DNA of 64,000 nucleotides from Bacteroidales bacterium (GTDB lineage Bacteria; Bacteroidota; Bacteroidia; Bacteroidales; UBA1556): NCBI GenBank assembly GCA_023146135.1, contig JAGLCR010000030.1, positions 1 to 64,000 of the forward strand, read 5' to 3'. Shown piece by piece: positions 25,475 to 34,359 of this stretch (position 1 is its first letter; each line of letters starts with the position of its first letter). The notes under the pieces were generated by a model. It saw only the letters and a program-made list of their open reading frames with translations, ran no database searches and was not told where the DNA came from. The position numbers and the translations under genes were made by a program.

Positions 25475-26784
25475 AAGTAAAAACAGCATTTGTTAAAATT
25501 TGGGGGCAAACTGTCGGAGCGGTAGCTTGGGATGAGGATCAAGGACTTGCTAGTTTCGAATATGAGCCAAAGTTTAAATCTAACAACATAGATTTAGCTC
25601 CAATAAAGATGCCTATCAAATCAAATCAAAGTATATTTTCATTTCCAGAATTAAGAGCTTCCAAAAACAGTGAGTATGATACATTTAAAGGCTTGCCTGG
25701 TTTATTGGCTGATGTATTACCTGATAAGTATGGAAATCAATTAATAAATATTTGGCTAGCACAAAATGGACGCCCAGAGAATAGTATGAATCCAATAGAA
25801 CAACTTTGTTTTATTGGTACAAGAGGAATGGGAGCTATAGAATTCGAACCTACTCAACTAAAAGAAGCCAAAAAAAGTTTTCAAGTTGAGATCAATAGTT
25901 TAGTAGATATTGCCCAACGAATGTTAGATAAAAGAAAGGCATTTGAGACGAACTTAAATGAAGACGAACAACAGGCAGTAATGGAGATTTTAAAAATAGG
26001 AACATCAGCAGGTGGCGCCAGACCAAAAGCAATTATTGCATATAATAAAAAAACAGGACAGATCCGTTCAGGACAAACAAATTCACCAAAAGGGTTTGAA
26101 CATTGGCTAATAAAACTAGACGGTGTGAGTGATGCTCAATTCGGAGAAAGCAAAGGCTATGGACGAATTGAAATGGCTTATTATAATATGGCAAAAGATT
26201 GTGGCGTAAACATGATGGAATCTGAATTATTGAAAGAGAATGATAGAGCACATTTTATGACAAAAAGATTTGACAGAGAGAAAGGGTCAATTAAACACCA
26301 TATTCAAACTTTTTGTGCAATACAACACTATGACTTTATAGAAGTTAGAAGCTATAGTTATGAACAGTTATTCCAAACCATGAGATTACTTCGTTTACCG
26401 TACCCAGATGCAGAACAAATGTATCGTAGAATGGTCTTTAATGTTATCGCTAGAAACTGTGATGATCATACTAAGAATTTTGCTTTTCGACTTAAAGAGG
26501 GAGGTAATTGGGAATTATCCCCAGCATATGACATTTGCCATGCCTATAGACCTGATAGTGTATGGGTGAGTCAACACGCTTTAAGTATTAATGGAAAAAG
26601 AAAAGGAATTGAAAAAGATGATTTGATAAACTTTGCCAAGGCAATGAATATTAAAAAACCAGCGAAAATTATTTCTGAAATTAATACTAAGGTGCAAAAT
26701 TGGAATAGCTACGCAGATGAAGTTAACGTTAATAAGAAACAGCGAGATTCAATAAGAGAAACATTATTAAATTTTGAAAAATAA
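25468..26784 (+). CDS. hipA: HipA-family serine/threonine kinase toxin
   Basis: 438 residues, close to E. coli HipA (440), and not split into separate N- and C-terminal proteins as many Bacteroidota versions are. N-terminal HipA_N/couple domain (VWGQTVGAVAWDEDQGLASF-like start, FKGLPGLLADVLPDKYG), GTRGMGAIEF, then the kinase: glycine loop GTSAGGARPKAIIAY (about residue 178), catalytic NCDDHTKNFAF (about 331) and metal-binding LSPAYDICHAY. Family members phosphorylate aminoacyl-tRNA synthetases or related targets and cause growth arrest; the HipB-like partner neutralises them. All kinase motifs look intact. Its stop overlaps the start of the second attC-like site. Confidence 0.92.
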   Translation: MVEVKTAFVKIWGQTVGAVAWDEDQGLASFEYEPKFKSNNIDLAPIKMPIKSNQSIFSFPELRASKNSEYDTFKGLPGLLADVLPDKYGNQLINIWLAQNGRPENSMNPIEQLCFIGTRGMGAIEFEPTQLKEAKKSFQVEINSLVDIAQRMLDKRKAFETNLNEDEQQAVMEILKIGTSAGGARPKAIIAYNKKTGQIRSGQTNSPKGFEHWLIKLDGVSDAQFGESKGYGRIEMAYYNMAKDCGVNMMESELLKENDRAHFMTKRFDREKGSIKHHIQTFCAIQHYDFIEVRSYSYEQLFQTMRLLRLPYPDAEQMYRRMVFNVIARNCDDHTKNFAFRLKEGGNWELSPAYDICHAYRPDSVWVSQHALSINGKRKGIEKDDLINFAKAMNIKKPAKIISEINTKVQNWNSYADEVNVNKKQRDSIRETLLNFEK

Positions 26785-26853
26785 CAACAACATACAATAT
26801 GTATAGTGCATAGCACCCTGTGGGATACTACGACACCATACATTAATCGTTGG
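26777..26853 (+). repeat. attC-like site 2 (imperfect hairpin)
   Basis: R''-like AAAAATAAC (26777-26785), with the alternative CAAC at 26788; left arm ATGTATAGTG (26799-26808) then TAGCA (26811-26815); short loop; right arm TACTA (26826-26830) then CACCATACAT (26834-26843); R'-like CGTTGG with GTT at 26849-26851. One extra base on the right arm leaves a bulge. The arm mismatches that are transitions (A/G, C/T between arms) again become G-T wobbles only on the bottom strand. Site length is about 75 nt, within the attC range. Confidence 0.55.
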
Positions 26854-26864
26854 TAATCATTGAA

Positions 26865-27335
26865 ATGAGCATGAAACAGTTTAAATACATATTGATATTT
26901 ATAATTAGTTTATTGACTTTAAATGTCATTGGGCAACCGACTATTGACTCGACTGAATTAAAGAAATTTTGGAATGAATGCGTAAATCCAATAATTGACA
27001 ATGATAAAGATAAACTCGAAAAAATAATTCACTTTCCGCTACAAGGTGAATGGGGGTTTATGATGGAATTAAACAAAGTTGATCGTTTATGGACAAAACA
27101 AGACTTCTTTGACAATTATGGCAAGCTATTTGCCAATGATTTGATTGAAAATCTGAAAGAGCAAAGCTTTAAAAATATTGAAGTTTACAATCATGATAAT
27201 GGGACTGTAGAATTATTAGTTAGTGTTGGATGGGAAACAATGATAGATGGATTTAAATATGAGTCTGGTATTATTTTCAGATTTAAAAAGTTTAAGAATG
27301 ATTGGAAACTTTATGTAATTCAAGGAGTGGGATAA
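26865..27335 (+). CDS. Small secreted hypothetical protein
   Basis: 157 residues from ATG 26865 (another ATG at 26871 is as good). A signal peptide (FKYILIFIISLLTLNVIGQ) is followed by an alpha/beta domain: FWNECVNPIIDNDKDKLEKIIHFPLQGEWGF ... WTKQDFFDNYGKLF ... GIIFRFKKFKNDWKLYVIQGVG. The layout, with a helical start and terminal strands around a Trp, resembles NTF2-like small periplasmic proteins, but I cannot prove the family. It begins 12 bp inside what would be cassette 3. The next gene is 6 bp downstream. Confidence 0.65.
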   Translation: MSMKQFKYILIFIISLLTLNVIGQPTIDSTELKKFWNECVNPIIDNDKDKLEKIIHFPLQGEWGFMMELNKVDRLWTKQDFFDNYGKLFANDLIENLKEQSFKNIEVYNHDNGTVELLVSVGWETMIDGFKYESGIIFRFKKFKNDWKLYVIQGVG

Positions 27336-27341
27336 AAAACA

Positions 27342-27743
27342 ATGGTTATGAAAACAAAATTAATGTATGCAATAATTCTCATGCTTATTGGAATACTATT
27401 TCAAAGCTGTGAGAAGAATAAAAGTGATTCTATTGAATTATATAATGGAATAATTATACTTCCAAAAAACCCTACGGTTCATGATGAGATTATTATTATT
27501 GAAGAAATACTTTCATGTGATATATTGCGACTAGCGATTATTGATGAAAATAACATTGAATACAAAAGATATTCTGATAGTCGAATTGCAGCACCGTGCT
27601 ACCTAAAATTGGATACCGTTTCATTAGGACAATTACAAGAAGGATATTATACAATAAATTACTCATTGATTGATTTGGCGATTTTAACAAGTGATTCAAT
27701 TGTTAATACGGACAAATTCCATTTTTACGTAACAGGACCATAA
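27342..27743 (+). CDS. Small hypothetical lipoprotein
   Basis: 133 residues (or 131 from ATG 27348). Lipobox ILFQSC at about residue 23. The mature part has few helices: IIILPKNPTVHDEIIIIEEILSCDI ... YYTINYSLIDLAIL, consistent with a small beta-sandwich. Two further cysteines (SCDILRL and APCYLKL) could form a disulfide. No family recognised. It is coupled to the gene before it (6-bp gap), so both probably travel together. Confidence 0.65.
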   Translation: MVMKTKLMYAIILMLIGILFQSCEKNKSDSIELYNGIIILPKNPTVHDEIIIIEEILSCDILRLAIIDENNIEYKRYSDSRIAAPCYLKLDTVSLGQLQEGYYTINYSLIDLAILTSDSIVNTDKFHFYVTGP

Positions 27744-27870
27744 CCATCAAGAATTAGAGAACGACTTACTGATAAGGATAAATAGTAAGAAAATGAAAAT
27801 AGTAGCAATAAATAAACATAGTAATTTGAAAAATGGGATTGAACTTTAATTTAACAAATAATAATATCTT

Positions 27871-28473
27871 ATGAAAGAAATAATGACAATATTATTTTTA
27901 ATTATGACTACCTATGTATATAGTCAAGACACAATTAGACATATATCTGGTAAAGTAGTAATTGCGAAAGTTATAGAGATAAATAAAGAAGATGTCAAGT
28001 ATAAAAAATACAGTAATATTAATGGGCCCACATATTTACTAAACAAAAAAGAAATAATCAGTATTACATATCATAATGGAGAAACAGAGGTATTTATCAG
28101 CTCAAAAAAAGAGGAAAATTCTGCCCATGAATTAGAAGATACTGTAATATTTAAAAATTTAACAAAAAGAAACAATAAGGTCTATATTGAATCTGAAAAT
28201 GCAAATGCAATTATCCATGCAACAAATGCAATTGGAATATGGGGATATTGGATAATTACAAAAAACAAAGAAGAGGCTGATTTTATTTTAAAATTTTATA
28301 TCAGATTTACAGTAATAGGCGATGCTTTTGGTAGCGCGCAATTTATTGACCCTATGAATGATAAGATTATAAAAACTACAAAAGAAGTAAATACATTAAT
28401 GAGTTGGGATTTTAATACTAAGAGAGGTGTGATTAATAAAATTATAAAAAAAGAAATAAAACCTTTGTTTTAA
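27871..28473 (+). CDS. Secreted hypothetical protein
   Basis: 200 residues with a signal peptide ending YVYSQ. The N-terminal domain ISGKVVIAKVIEINKEDVKYKKYSN ... GPTYLLNKKEIISITYHNGE follows a pattern seen in many Bacteroidota secreted proteins (a small barrel describing a residue-to-pathway of unknown role). The second half, beginning near TVIFKNLTKRNNKVYIE, is an alpha/beta domain ending with TTKEVNTLMSWDFNTKRGV. No catalytic motif is visible. It is separated by 127 bp from the previous gene and no attC-like hairpin was found in that gap. Confidence 0.62.
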   Translation: MKEIMTILFLIMTTYVYSQDTIRHISGKVVIAKVIEINKEDVKYKKYSNINGPTYLLNKKEIISITYHNGETEVFISSKKEENSAHELEDTVIFKNLTKRNNKVYIESENANAIIHATNAIGIWGYWIITKNKEEADFILKFYIRFTVIGDAFGSAQFIDPMNDKIIKTTKEVNTLMSWDFNTKRGVINKIIKKEIKPLF

Positions 28474-28526
28474 GTCGGTATATAAGCATAACTATTGCCA
28501 ATAAGCATCCTCCATAGTGCATTGTG

Positions 28527-28560
28527 CTGGTTTTTTTGGCTAGCGCACACTAAAAACCAG
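28527..28560. terminator. Hairpin at the right edge of the accessory region
   Basis: CTGGTTTTT / AAAAACCAG (28527-28535 and 28552-28560) between convergent genes. It may terminate transcription both ways, though no T run follows outside the arms. A preceding GCATAAC (about 28488-28494) resembles an R'' box, but no matching R' follows, so I do not call an attC here. Confidence 0.5.
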
Positions 28561-28566
28561 ATAAAT

Positions 28567-29325
28567 CTAATCCCCCAATAAATTAGTAATCCCCACAAAC
28601 TCCTCCACACTAAGTTGTTCGGGGCGTTTCATAAATATCTCTTGACTTAAAATCTCTGGTTTATTGAATATGCTCTTCAAACTTTTACGGAGCATTTTAC
28701 GTCGCATTCCAAAACTGGTTTTCACAATCCGCTTGAATAGCACCTCATCACAATCTAAATGAAGCTTTTCTCTTCGCTTCATGTGAATAACGCCAGATTT
28801 TACCTTTGGTGGTGGGTAAAATACATTTTCGTTTACCGTAAACAAATACTCCACATCAAAATAAGCTTGAGTCATTACGCTTATTATTCCGTAAGTCTTG
28901 CTTCCTGGACCTGCTCCTATTCGTTCTGCAACTTCCTTTTGAAACATGCCTGCAAACTCGCTTACCTGATCACGATAGTCGATGGCCTTAAATACGATCT
29001 GACTGGAAATATTATAGGGGAAATTACCAATAATGGCGAAATCCCCACTAAAAACTTCTTTCACATCTAGCTTTAGAAAATCGCCCAGAATAAAATCCTC
29101 TTCTACAATTTTATGTTCAACCAAATAATTAACCGACTCTTGATCAACCTCTGCTACAAAAAGTTTTCTATTGGGAACCTCCTTCAAAAATTTAGTCAGA
29201 ACTCCAGTTCCAGGACCAATTTCTAAAACTGTTTCTGTTTTATCAGAAAGTGTATCAGCTATTTTCTTGGCAATATTTAAGTCGGTAAGAAAATGCTGCC
29301 CTAAATGTTTTTTTGCTTTTACCAT
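28567..29325 (-). CDS. rsmA: 16S rRNA dimethyladenosine transferase (KsgA/RsmA)
   Basis: 252 residues. It dimethylates two adjacent adenosines of the 3'-terminal 16S rRNA hairpin (A1518/A1519 in E. coli numbering) late in small-subunit maturation. Visible: [12 protein letters not shown] at the N-terminus, SAM-binding [13 protein letters not shown], catalytic [11 protein letters not shown], and [12 protein letters not shown] followed by the C-terminal helical domain ([13 protein letters not shown]). Normal length and intact. It marks the return to conserved housekeeping DNA on the right of the cassette-like cluster. Confidence 0.96.
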   Translation of the reverse strand: MVKAKKHLGQHFLTDLNIAKKIADTLSDKTETVLEIGPGTGVLTKFLKEVPNRKLFVAEVDQESVNYLVEHKIVEEDFILGDFLKLDVKEVFSGDFAIIGNFPYNISSQIVFKAIDYRDQVSEFAGMFQKEVAERIGAGPGSKTYGIISVMTQAYFDVEYLFTVNENVFYPPPKVKSGVIHMKRREKLHLDCDEVLFKRIVKTSFGMRRKMLRKSLKSIFNKPEILSQEIFMKRPEQLSVEEFVGITNLLGD

Positions 29326-29364
29326 GGTTTCGATGATCTATTGATTGTATGCTATGATATTCCT

Positions 29365-30198
29365 TTAATTATTTGAGATAAGACTATTTGCTTCTTCCAT
29401 AATTTTATGGACCTTTGATGCTCTTAACCCATACTTAAACAGCACCTCTTCGCTAAGCTCTTTGCAAAGAACGAGCCCCTCATCCAAAATATATTGCTTC
29501 TCTCTTTTGGACATGGTGTGTAAACTGGTAATCGGATGCAGTCCAGCATGGTCAATCCGCTGTCGTAAACTCCCAATTTCGGGATAATCCCAGGAGATAA
29601 GTTTTAGTCCAGCACATTTGCCATAGGTTAAAGCGTCTTCAGTAAACCGAGTATTGGTAACTAGCCAGCCTTCCAACTCTTGATGGTCAAGCTTTCCTTC
29701 TTCCTTCCAAGCGTTTTCAATATCGGTAAATCGAGAACGGATATACATAGCCACTTTAACATCACTTTTACGATTTCCTTGTCGGTGAAATTTACATTCC
29801 ACAATAATCCTTTTAGCCTCACTTTCTGCCACCACATCCACTTCATGTTTCACACATTTGCCTTTTACAATAACGCCAACCTCAGTATCAAAACCTTGAA
29901 ATTCTATTAGCTTTCCCACAAATCGCTCAAAGGGATAACCCGTAGGCCCCAGTTCCATCATCGCCTTTTTAAGTCGATATCGTCCTGCAACCTTTCTAGA
30001 TTTTATCTTTAGTAAATCATAAGCTTTTTGGTAGATTTTGTGTGTCGACATTCCATCAACAAGCTGTCCATCCAATACCGCCAATACTTTTTCAATATCA
30101 TCCTTACCTGCTCCTGAACGCTCCAATGAGTTTCGTAGCTTGGACTCGTCGAATGGGACTTTCTCTCCCGATTTTTTGGTAATTATGATTTTGTTCAT
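29365..30198 (-). CDS. ATP-cone plus Mrr-type nuclease fusion protein
   Basis: 277 residues, no signal peptide. Residues 1-90 are an ATP-cone: ITKKSGEKVPFDESKLRNSL ... HKIYQKAYDLL ... AGRYRLKKAMMELGP, the nucleotide-sensing module of ribonucleotide reductases and NrdR. Residues about 95-215 form an Mrr-like PD-(D/E)xK domain: GYPFERFVGKLIEFQGFDTE, then HEVDVVAE and the catalytic IIVECKFH. The C-terminal 50 residues are helical (FKYGLRASKVHKIMEEA). A nuclease gated by ATP/dATP is a reasonable inference; the biological role is unknown. A short T/G-rich spacer and the four-helix-bundle gene lie upstream. Confidence 0.8.
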   Translation of the reverse strand: MNKIIITKKSGEKVPFDESKLRNSLERSGAGKDDIEKVLAVLDGQLVDGMSTHKIYQKAYDLLKIKSRKVAGRYRLKKAMMELGPTGYPFERFVGKLIEFQGFDTEVGVIVKGKCVKHEVDVVAESEAKRIIVECKFHRQGNRKSDVKVAMYIRSRFTDIENAWKEEGKLDHQELEGWLVTNTRFTEDALTYGKCAGLKLISWDYPEIGSLRQRIDHAGLHPITSLHTMSKREKQYILDEGLVLCKELSEEVLFKYGLRASKVHKIMEEANSLISNN

Positions 30199-30258
30199 GG
30201 TTTTATTGTTCTTTGTTTGGTTTTTGTGTTTTGTGTTCTTTGTTTGGGGTTGGTTAAA

Positions 30259-30648
30259 TTATTTATATTTAACTCCTCGATATTCTGACTTTTTTAAATA
30301 ACTGATGAGACCTCCTATTTTATTCGCAATTTCAATAGTTTTATCTTTTAAGAGTATAAATTCTTCCTCACTTATGTAACCTCTATCAAATATTCGATAT
30401 AATTGAGATCGAGACTCTGCTGCACTAGCCTTGGAGATACTTAAAAATTGAATAAACTCTTTATTCCCCCCACGGCCGTATCCTTCAGCAATATTATCCA
30501 TTATACTTCCTGACGACCCATTGATTTGATCTTTTAATCGAAAATCTTTTTTTAATTCATCATAGTTGATTACTCGAAAAATATCTTTGCAGAACTCTCT
30601 TGCAAGATGCCATACTTCAATATCCTCAAACGATTTCCATGTAGCCAT
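30259..30648 (-). CDS. Four-helix-bundle protein (23S rRNA intervening-sequence family)
   Basis: 129 residues. [21 protein letters not shown] at the N-terminus, [22 protein letters not shown] in the middle and [17 protein letters not shown] are the hallmarks of the S23/IVS family of four-helix bundles. These proteins were first noted in 23S rRNA intervening sequences, but many, as here, sit alone in the chromosome. No rRNA is nearby. The function is unknown; RNA or DNA binding has been suggested from surface charge. Confidence 0.88.
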   Translation of the reverse strand: MATWKSFEDIEVWHLAREFCKDIFRVINYDELKKDFRLKDQINGSSGSIMDNIAEGYGRGGNKEFIQFLSISKASAAESRSQLYRIFDRGYISEEEFILLKDKTIEIANKIGGLISYLKKSEYRGVKYK

Positions 30649-30731
30649 TTTATATTTTTTTATATGGTTTTGAAAAGATAAAGATAATTGGTTTTATAAC
30701 AAAAAACACAAAACTCCAAACAATTTTAGCC

Positions 30732-31736
30732 CTATGTTTTCATGAAAAGCCAACAAGTATCTTCAATACTTTTAGCCAAAGGAATAAACTCGAAGTCTAA
30801 TTCCTTAATTATCTTCTTCGAAGAATAGCTATAAAAACTATTGGCATTATGCGCTGTCTCTTTGGTAATCAGGGGTCTTTTTCCAGTAAAAAGACTCAAT
30901 ACTTTTAATGTACGCCAAGCGACTCCACTTAAAGCGGGTCCTGCATAATAAGGTGGAGACTTTACATTCAACGCCTTAGCAATACTATCAAATAGCTGCT
31001 TATAGCTCCAGTCCTCGGACGAAAGCACATAGCGTTGTGCGATAATCTCACTTTCCATCAATTGAATCATTGCTTTACTTACATCGCGCACATCCACATA
31101 ACCGTTGGTACCTTTGGTATAAAACTTCAAACCCTTATACACCGTTTGAATCAACTGGGAACTTCCTTTATTCCAATCACCAGGGCCAATAATCACCGCA
31201 GGATTTACCATCACCGCATTTAGGCCTTCGGCGATTCCTCGCCAAACTTCCTGCTCAGCATCGAATTTCGACTGCGAATAAACCGAGCTTTTATAGGTGG
31301 CATCACGATAATCTTCCTCAGAGGTTGACTTACCACCTTCACCTCTCCCCAATGCCGCAATGGAGCTCACATAGCAAAGTTTACGCACTTTATTCTTAAT
31401 GCATGCATTCACAATATTATGGGTTCCCTCCACATTAATTTGTCGAATTTGATCATGATCTTCAGGATTAAAACTCACAAAAGCAGCCGCATGATAAACC
31501 TCCTCATCTTCTTGAATCAATTCATCCAAAAGATAAAAATCCAGTATATCTCCTTCAATCCACTCGATCTGTTGGAGTAATTCATCTGCATTCTCAGAAT
31601 AATAATGGAATACTTTTTCCACAACAGCAAGATTTGAAGTACTGCGCTTTAATGCTCGTACTTTCGTTCCTTTTTGCACTAAGTCGAATATAAGATGCGC
31701 CCCAACCAAGCCTGTTCCCCCTGTGATAAATACCAT
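30732..31736 (-). CDS. NAD(P)-dependent epimerase/dehydratase family protein
   Basis: 334 residues, an extended short-chain dehydrogenase/reductase. VFITGGTGLVGAHLIFDL (residues 2-19) is the nucleotide-binding TGGxGxxG motif. SSIAAL followed by YSQSKFDAEQ gives the catalytic Ser and YxxxK. Between them EEVYHAAAFVSF is typical of dihydroflavonol reductase-like enzymes. Substrate is likely a sugar nucleotide, sterol or ketone; sequence alone does not decide. Monocistronic. Confidence 0.87.
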   Translation of the reverse strand: MVFITGGTGLVGAHLIFDLVQKGTKVRALKRSTSNLAVVEKVFHYYSENADELLQQIEWIEGDILDFYLLDELIQEDEEVYHAAAFVSFNPEDHDQIRQINVEGTHNIVNACIKNKVRKLCYVSSIAALGRGEGGKSTSEEDYRDATYKSSVYSQSKFDAEQEVWRGIAEGLNAVMVNPAVIIGPGDWNKGSSQLIQTVYKGLKFYTKGTNGYVDVRDVSKAMIQLMESEIIAQRYVLSSEDWSYKQLFDSIAKALNVKSPPYYAGPALSGVAWRTLKVLSLFTGKRPLITKETAHNANSFYSYSSKKIIKELDFEFIPLAKSIEDTCWLFMKT

Positions 31737-31881
31737 TATTGTGTTTTTTTTTCGATGGTAAAGATAGGTGTTTTAAGCACAAACCTGCTTATCGGAAGAA
31801 AAGTCAGATGAATTAATTCACGGATTTTTACAGCGAGCTTGTCACCCTGATTAATACACCTTCAAGGCATTGTACCGATTT

Positions 31882-31958
31882 GTCATACTGAGTGATTTGC
31901 CCTTCGCAAATTGTACCTGCCCGTCATACTGAGTGATTTGCCCTTCGCAAATTGTACC
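31882..31958. repeat. Two tandem copies of a 36-bp palindrome-containing repeat
   Basis: The same 36 bp occurs at 31882-31917 and 31923-31958, starting GTCATACTGAGTGATTTGCC and ending CAAATTGTACC. Each copy contains the palindrome ATTTGC-CCTTC-GCAAAT. It sits in the convergence-free gap behind a leftward T9SS cargo gene and may be a dispersed REP-like element. Confidence 0.85.
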
Positions 31959-31975
31959 GAAGCATGACAAACAAT

Positions 31976-32659
31976 CTATTCCTTCACAAATTTTCCAACA
32001 GCAATTACTTGCTGCTTTTTTTGTAGGCGGATAAAATAAACCCCCTTTGAATAATCATCAATATTTATGGAAGTAGTTTTCATTCCTTTGGGAATATGGA
32101 TGGATTCTATCTCTTGACCAAGGCTATTAAAGACTGCTAAAATTCCCAATTCATTGGAAGTAAACTCTTCAATATCAAGATTAAGTTGAGATATTGCTGG
32201 ATTTGGGTAAATAGTGATTTGTTTTAATTCATTCGAAATATTATTAAATCCAGGGAGACAGTTTATGCCTATGAAAATAGTATCAACCCGATTCGTATCT
32301 ACAACACCAGCAAGGAAGTATAACATACTATAATCATGAGGCCCTATAAACATAAATACCGAATCATAATCTAACACAATAGTATCACCTGGATAAATAG
32401 AATCTAAATAGCTTTCAGATAGTAATATGTTATATTTTGTCTCAAATCTAAAATATAGGCTATCAACAACTGTATTTCCAGTATTTGTAAAATGAATTGA
32501 CACTTCAGTTGTCCCAGTTCCACATACGGTATCTCCCCAACTGGGAGTTAGGCTCAAGTCAAATATAAAAATGTCATTTTGTGCCTTCAATGAAGATCCA
32601 ATACCCAGAATCATGAATACTAAAACTACAATACGAAGATATACTATATTGTTTTTCAT
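31976..32659 (-). CDS. T9SS cargo protein with CARDB/DUF11-like domain
   Basis: 227 residues from the ATG near 32659 (MKNNIVYLRIVVLVFMILGI), which opens on a signal peptide ending LKAQ. The upstream in-frame TTG near 32719 is unlikely because that extension runs through the terminator of the carboxylase operon. The middle (DLSLTPSWGDTVCGTGTTEVSIHFTNTGN ... PGDTIVLDYDSVF) is an Ig-like domain of the CARDB type. The C-terminal 80 residues (ITIYPNPAISQLNLDIE ... KGVYFIRLQKKQQVIAVGKF) are a T9SS type A sorting domain. A palindrome-rich repeat follows downstream. Confidence 0.83.
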   Translation of the reverse strand: MKNNIVYLRIVVLVFMILGIGSSLKAQNDIFIFDLSLTPSWGDTVCGTGTTEVSIHFTNTGNTVVDSLYFRFETKYNILLSESYLDSIYPGDTIVLDYDSVFMFIGPHDYSMLYFLAGVVDTNRVDTIFIGINCLPGFNNISNELKQITIYPNPAISQLNLDIEEFTSNELGILAVFNSLGQEIESIHIPKGMKTTSINIDDYSKGVYFIRLQKKQQVIAVGKFVKE

Positions 32660-32699
32660 AATTCTCAATTTATGAATTTCAACTTTGACCAAAGATACA

Positions 32700-32736
32700 A
32701 AAAAACGAGAGCCCCGCAATCAGCGAAACTCTCGTT
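32700..32736 (-). terminator. Terminator of the acyl-CoA carboxylase operon
   Basis: AACGAGAG / CTCTCGTT (arms 32704-32711 and 32729-32736). Read leftwards the second arm is followed by a T run. Confidence 0.85.
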
Positions 32737-32805
32737 ATAATATTTTCTAATAATTGTCCAAAACCGTCAAGTCCAAGGAAGATCTTGGCGTTTTCTGGCG
32801 ATCAT

Positions 32806-34338
32806 TTACAAAGGAATATTACCATGCTTCTTAGGAGGATTCTGCTCACTCTTATTGGCAGTCATCTCCAATGCTTGAATCAACTTTATACGAGTTTCCG
32901 ATGGCATAATAATCTCATCGATATAACCCATTTCAGCAGCTTTATACGGATTTGCAAAGGCATCTGTATATTCATTTACCGTTTTGGTTAATTCTTCACC
33001 TTCGATATTTCGATAAAGGATGTTTACTGCACCAGCAGCACCCATCACAGCAATTTCAGCACCTGGGTAAGCCATGTTTACATCGGCACCAATCTGCTTG
33101 GAGTTCATCACACAATAAGCTCCACCATATGCTTTACGAGTAATCAAAGTAATTTTTGGAACCGTTGCTTCAGCAAAAGCGTAAAGCAATTTTGCTCCAT
33201 GCTTAATAATACCACCATACTCCTGAACCGTGCCAGGTAAGAAACCAGGCACATCTTCAAATACCACCAATGGGATATTAAATGCATCGCAGAAACGAAC
33301 AAATCGAGCTGATTTTATGGAAGAATCAATATCCAAAACTCCGGCATAAAAAGCAGGTTGATTTGCTACAAATCCAACAGTACGACCATCCATACGACCA
33401 TAACCAATTACAATATTCTGAGCATAATGCTCCTGCACTTCGTAGAAATAATGGTTGTCAACAACCGACTCTATCAATTCTTTAATATCGTAGGGTTTAT
33501 TTGGATCAGCAGGAACCAAAGAGTTCAGCTTTTCGTCTGTACGGTCAATGGGGTCGTTATTAGGAATACGAGGAGCGTCGTCCATATTATTTGAAGGCAA
33601 GAAAGCCATCAACTCACGAATAGCCATAATACTACTTTCGTCGTCCTCATTCATAAAATGAGCCACACCACTTTTGGTATTATGGGTTACCGCGCCACCC
33701 AATTCTTTTTTAGTTACCTCTTCATTAGTTACTGATTTTACCACGTCGGGACCAGTTACAAACATATAGCTTGTATCTTTTACCATAAAGATAAAATCGG
33801 TAAGAGCTGGGGAATATACTGCACCACCAGCACAAGGGCCTAATATTGCAGAAATTTGAGGAACCACACCTGATGACTTTGTATTCAACCAAAAGATATC
33901 GGCATATCCTGCCAAGCTTTGTACGCCCTCTTGAATACGTGCTCCACCTGAGTCATTTAACCCAATGATTGGCGCACCATTCTTCATGGCCAGCTTACTT
34001 ACTTTAATTATTTTATTGGCATTAGTACGGCTTAAAGAACCTCCAAAAACGGTAAAGTCTTGAGCATACAAATACACAATACGGCCGTCAATTTTTCCAT
34101 ATCCTGAAACCACACCATCGCCCATAAATTTGGTTTTCTCCATTCCAAAATTAGTAGAATGGTGAATCACAAATTTATCAAATTCCACAAAAGTATCTGC
34201 GTCAACTAATAAATCTATACGCTCACGTGCAGTCAATCTGCCTGCAGCATGTTGTTTCTCGACACGAGCTTGGCCTCCACCTAATTCAGCTTGATTACTT
34301 TTTTCTTCAAACTGCTTATATTTTATTTCATTATTCAT
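32806..34338 (-). CDS. pccB: Acyl-CoA carboxylase carboxyltransferase subunit (propionyl/methylmalonyl-CoA type)
   Basis: 510 residues, standard for the fused alpha-beta carboxyltransferase. Key motifs: [87 protein letters not shown] and [16 protein letters not shown]. Third gene of an operon after biotin carboxylase and biotin carrier, so it very likely transfers carboxyl from carboxybiotin to an acyl-CoA, most likely propionyl-CoA; acetyl-CoA cannot be excluded by sequence. A terminator hairpin follows at once. Confidence 0.92.
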   Translation of the reverse strand: MNNEIKYKQFEEKSNQAELGGGQARVEKQHAAGRLTARERIDLLVDADTFVEFDKFVIHHSTNFGMEKTKFMGDGVVSGYGKIDGRIVYLYAQDFTVFGGSLSRTNANKIIKVSKLAMKNGAPIIGLNDSGGARIQEGVQSLAGYADIFWLNTKSSGVVPQISAILGPCAGGAVYSPALTDFIFMVKDTSYMFVTGPDVVKSVTNEEVTKKELGGAVTHNTKSGVAHFMNEDDESSIMAIRELMAFLPSNNMDDAPRIPNNDPIDRTDEKLNSLVPADPNKPYDIKELIESVVDNHYFYEVQEHYAQNIVIGYGRMDGRTVGFVANQPAFYAGVLDIDSSIKSARFVRFCDAFNIPLVVFEDVPGFLPGTVQEYGGIIKHGAKLLYAFAEATVPKITLITRKAYGGAYCVMNSKQIGADVNMAYPGAEIAVMGAAGAVNILYRNIEGEELTKTVNEYTDAFANPYKAAEMGYIDEIIMPSETRIKLIQALEMTANKSEQNPPKKHGNIPL

Positions 34339-34359
34339 GATCTATAATTTCTTAGTTTA

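Noticed and set aside
25127-26784. Phage or IS remnant as carrier of hipBA
   Set aside because: No integrase, transposase, terminal inverted repeats or target duplications were seen at either side; the cassette model explains the boundaries better.
27744-27870. attC-like site between the second and third small secreted genes
   Set aside because: Only a CTTACT/AGTAAG inverted repeat; no AAC...GTT frame.
28474-28560. Third attC-like site
   Set aside because: GCATAAC resembles an R'' box and a hairpin follows, but no complementary GTT box or matching cassette start was found.
30199-30258. T/G-rich direct repeats (GTTCTTTGTTTGG twice)
   Set aside because: Low-complexity spacer between two leftward genes; no protein and no regulatory pattern that could be supported.
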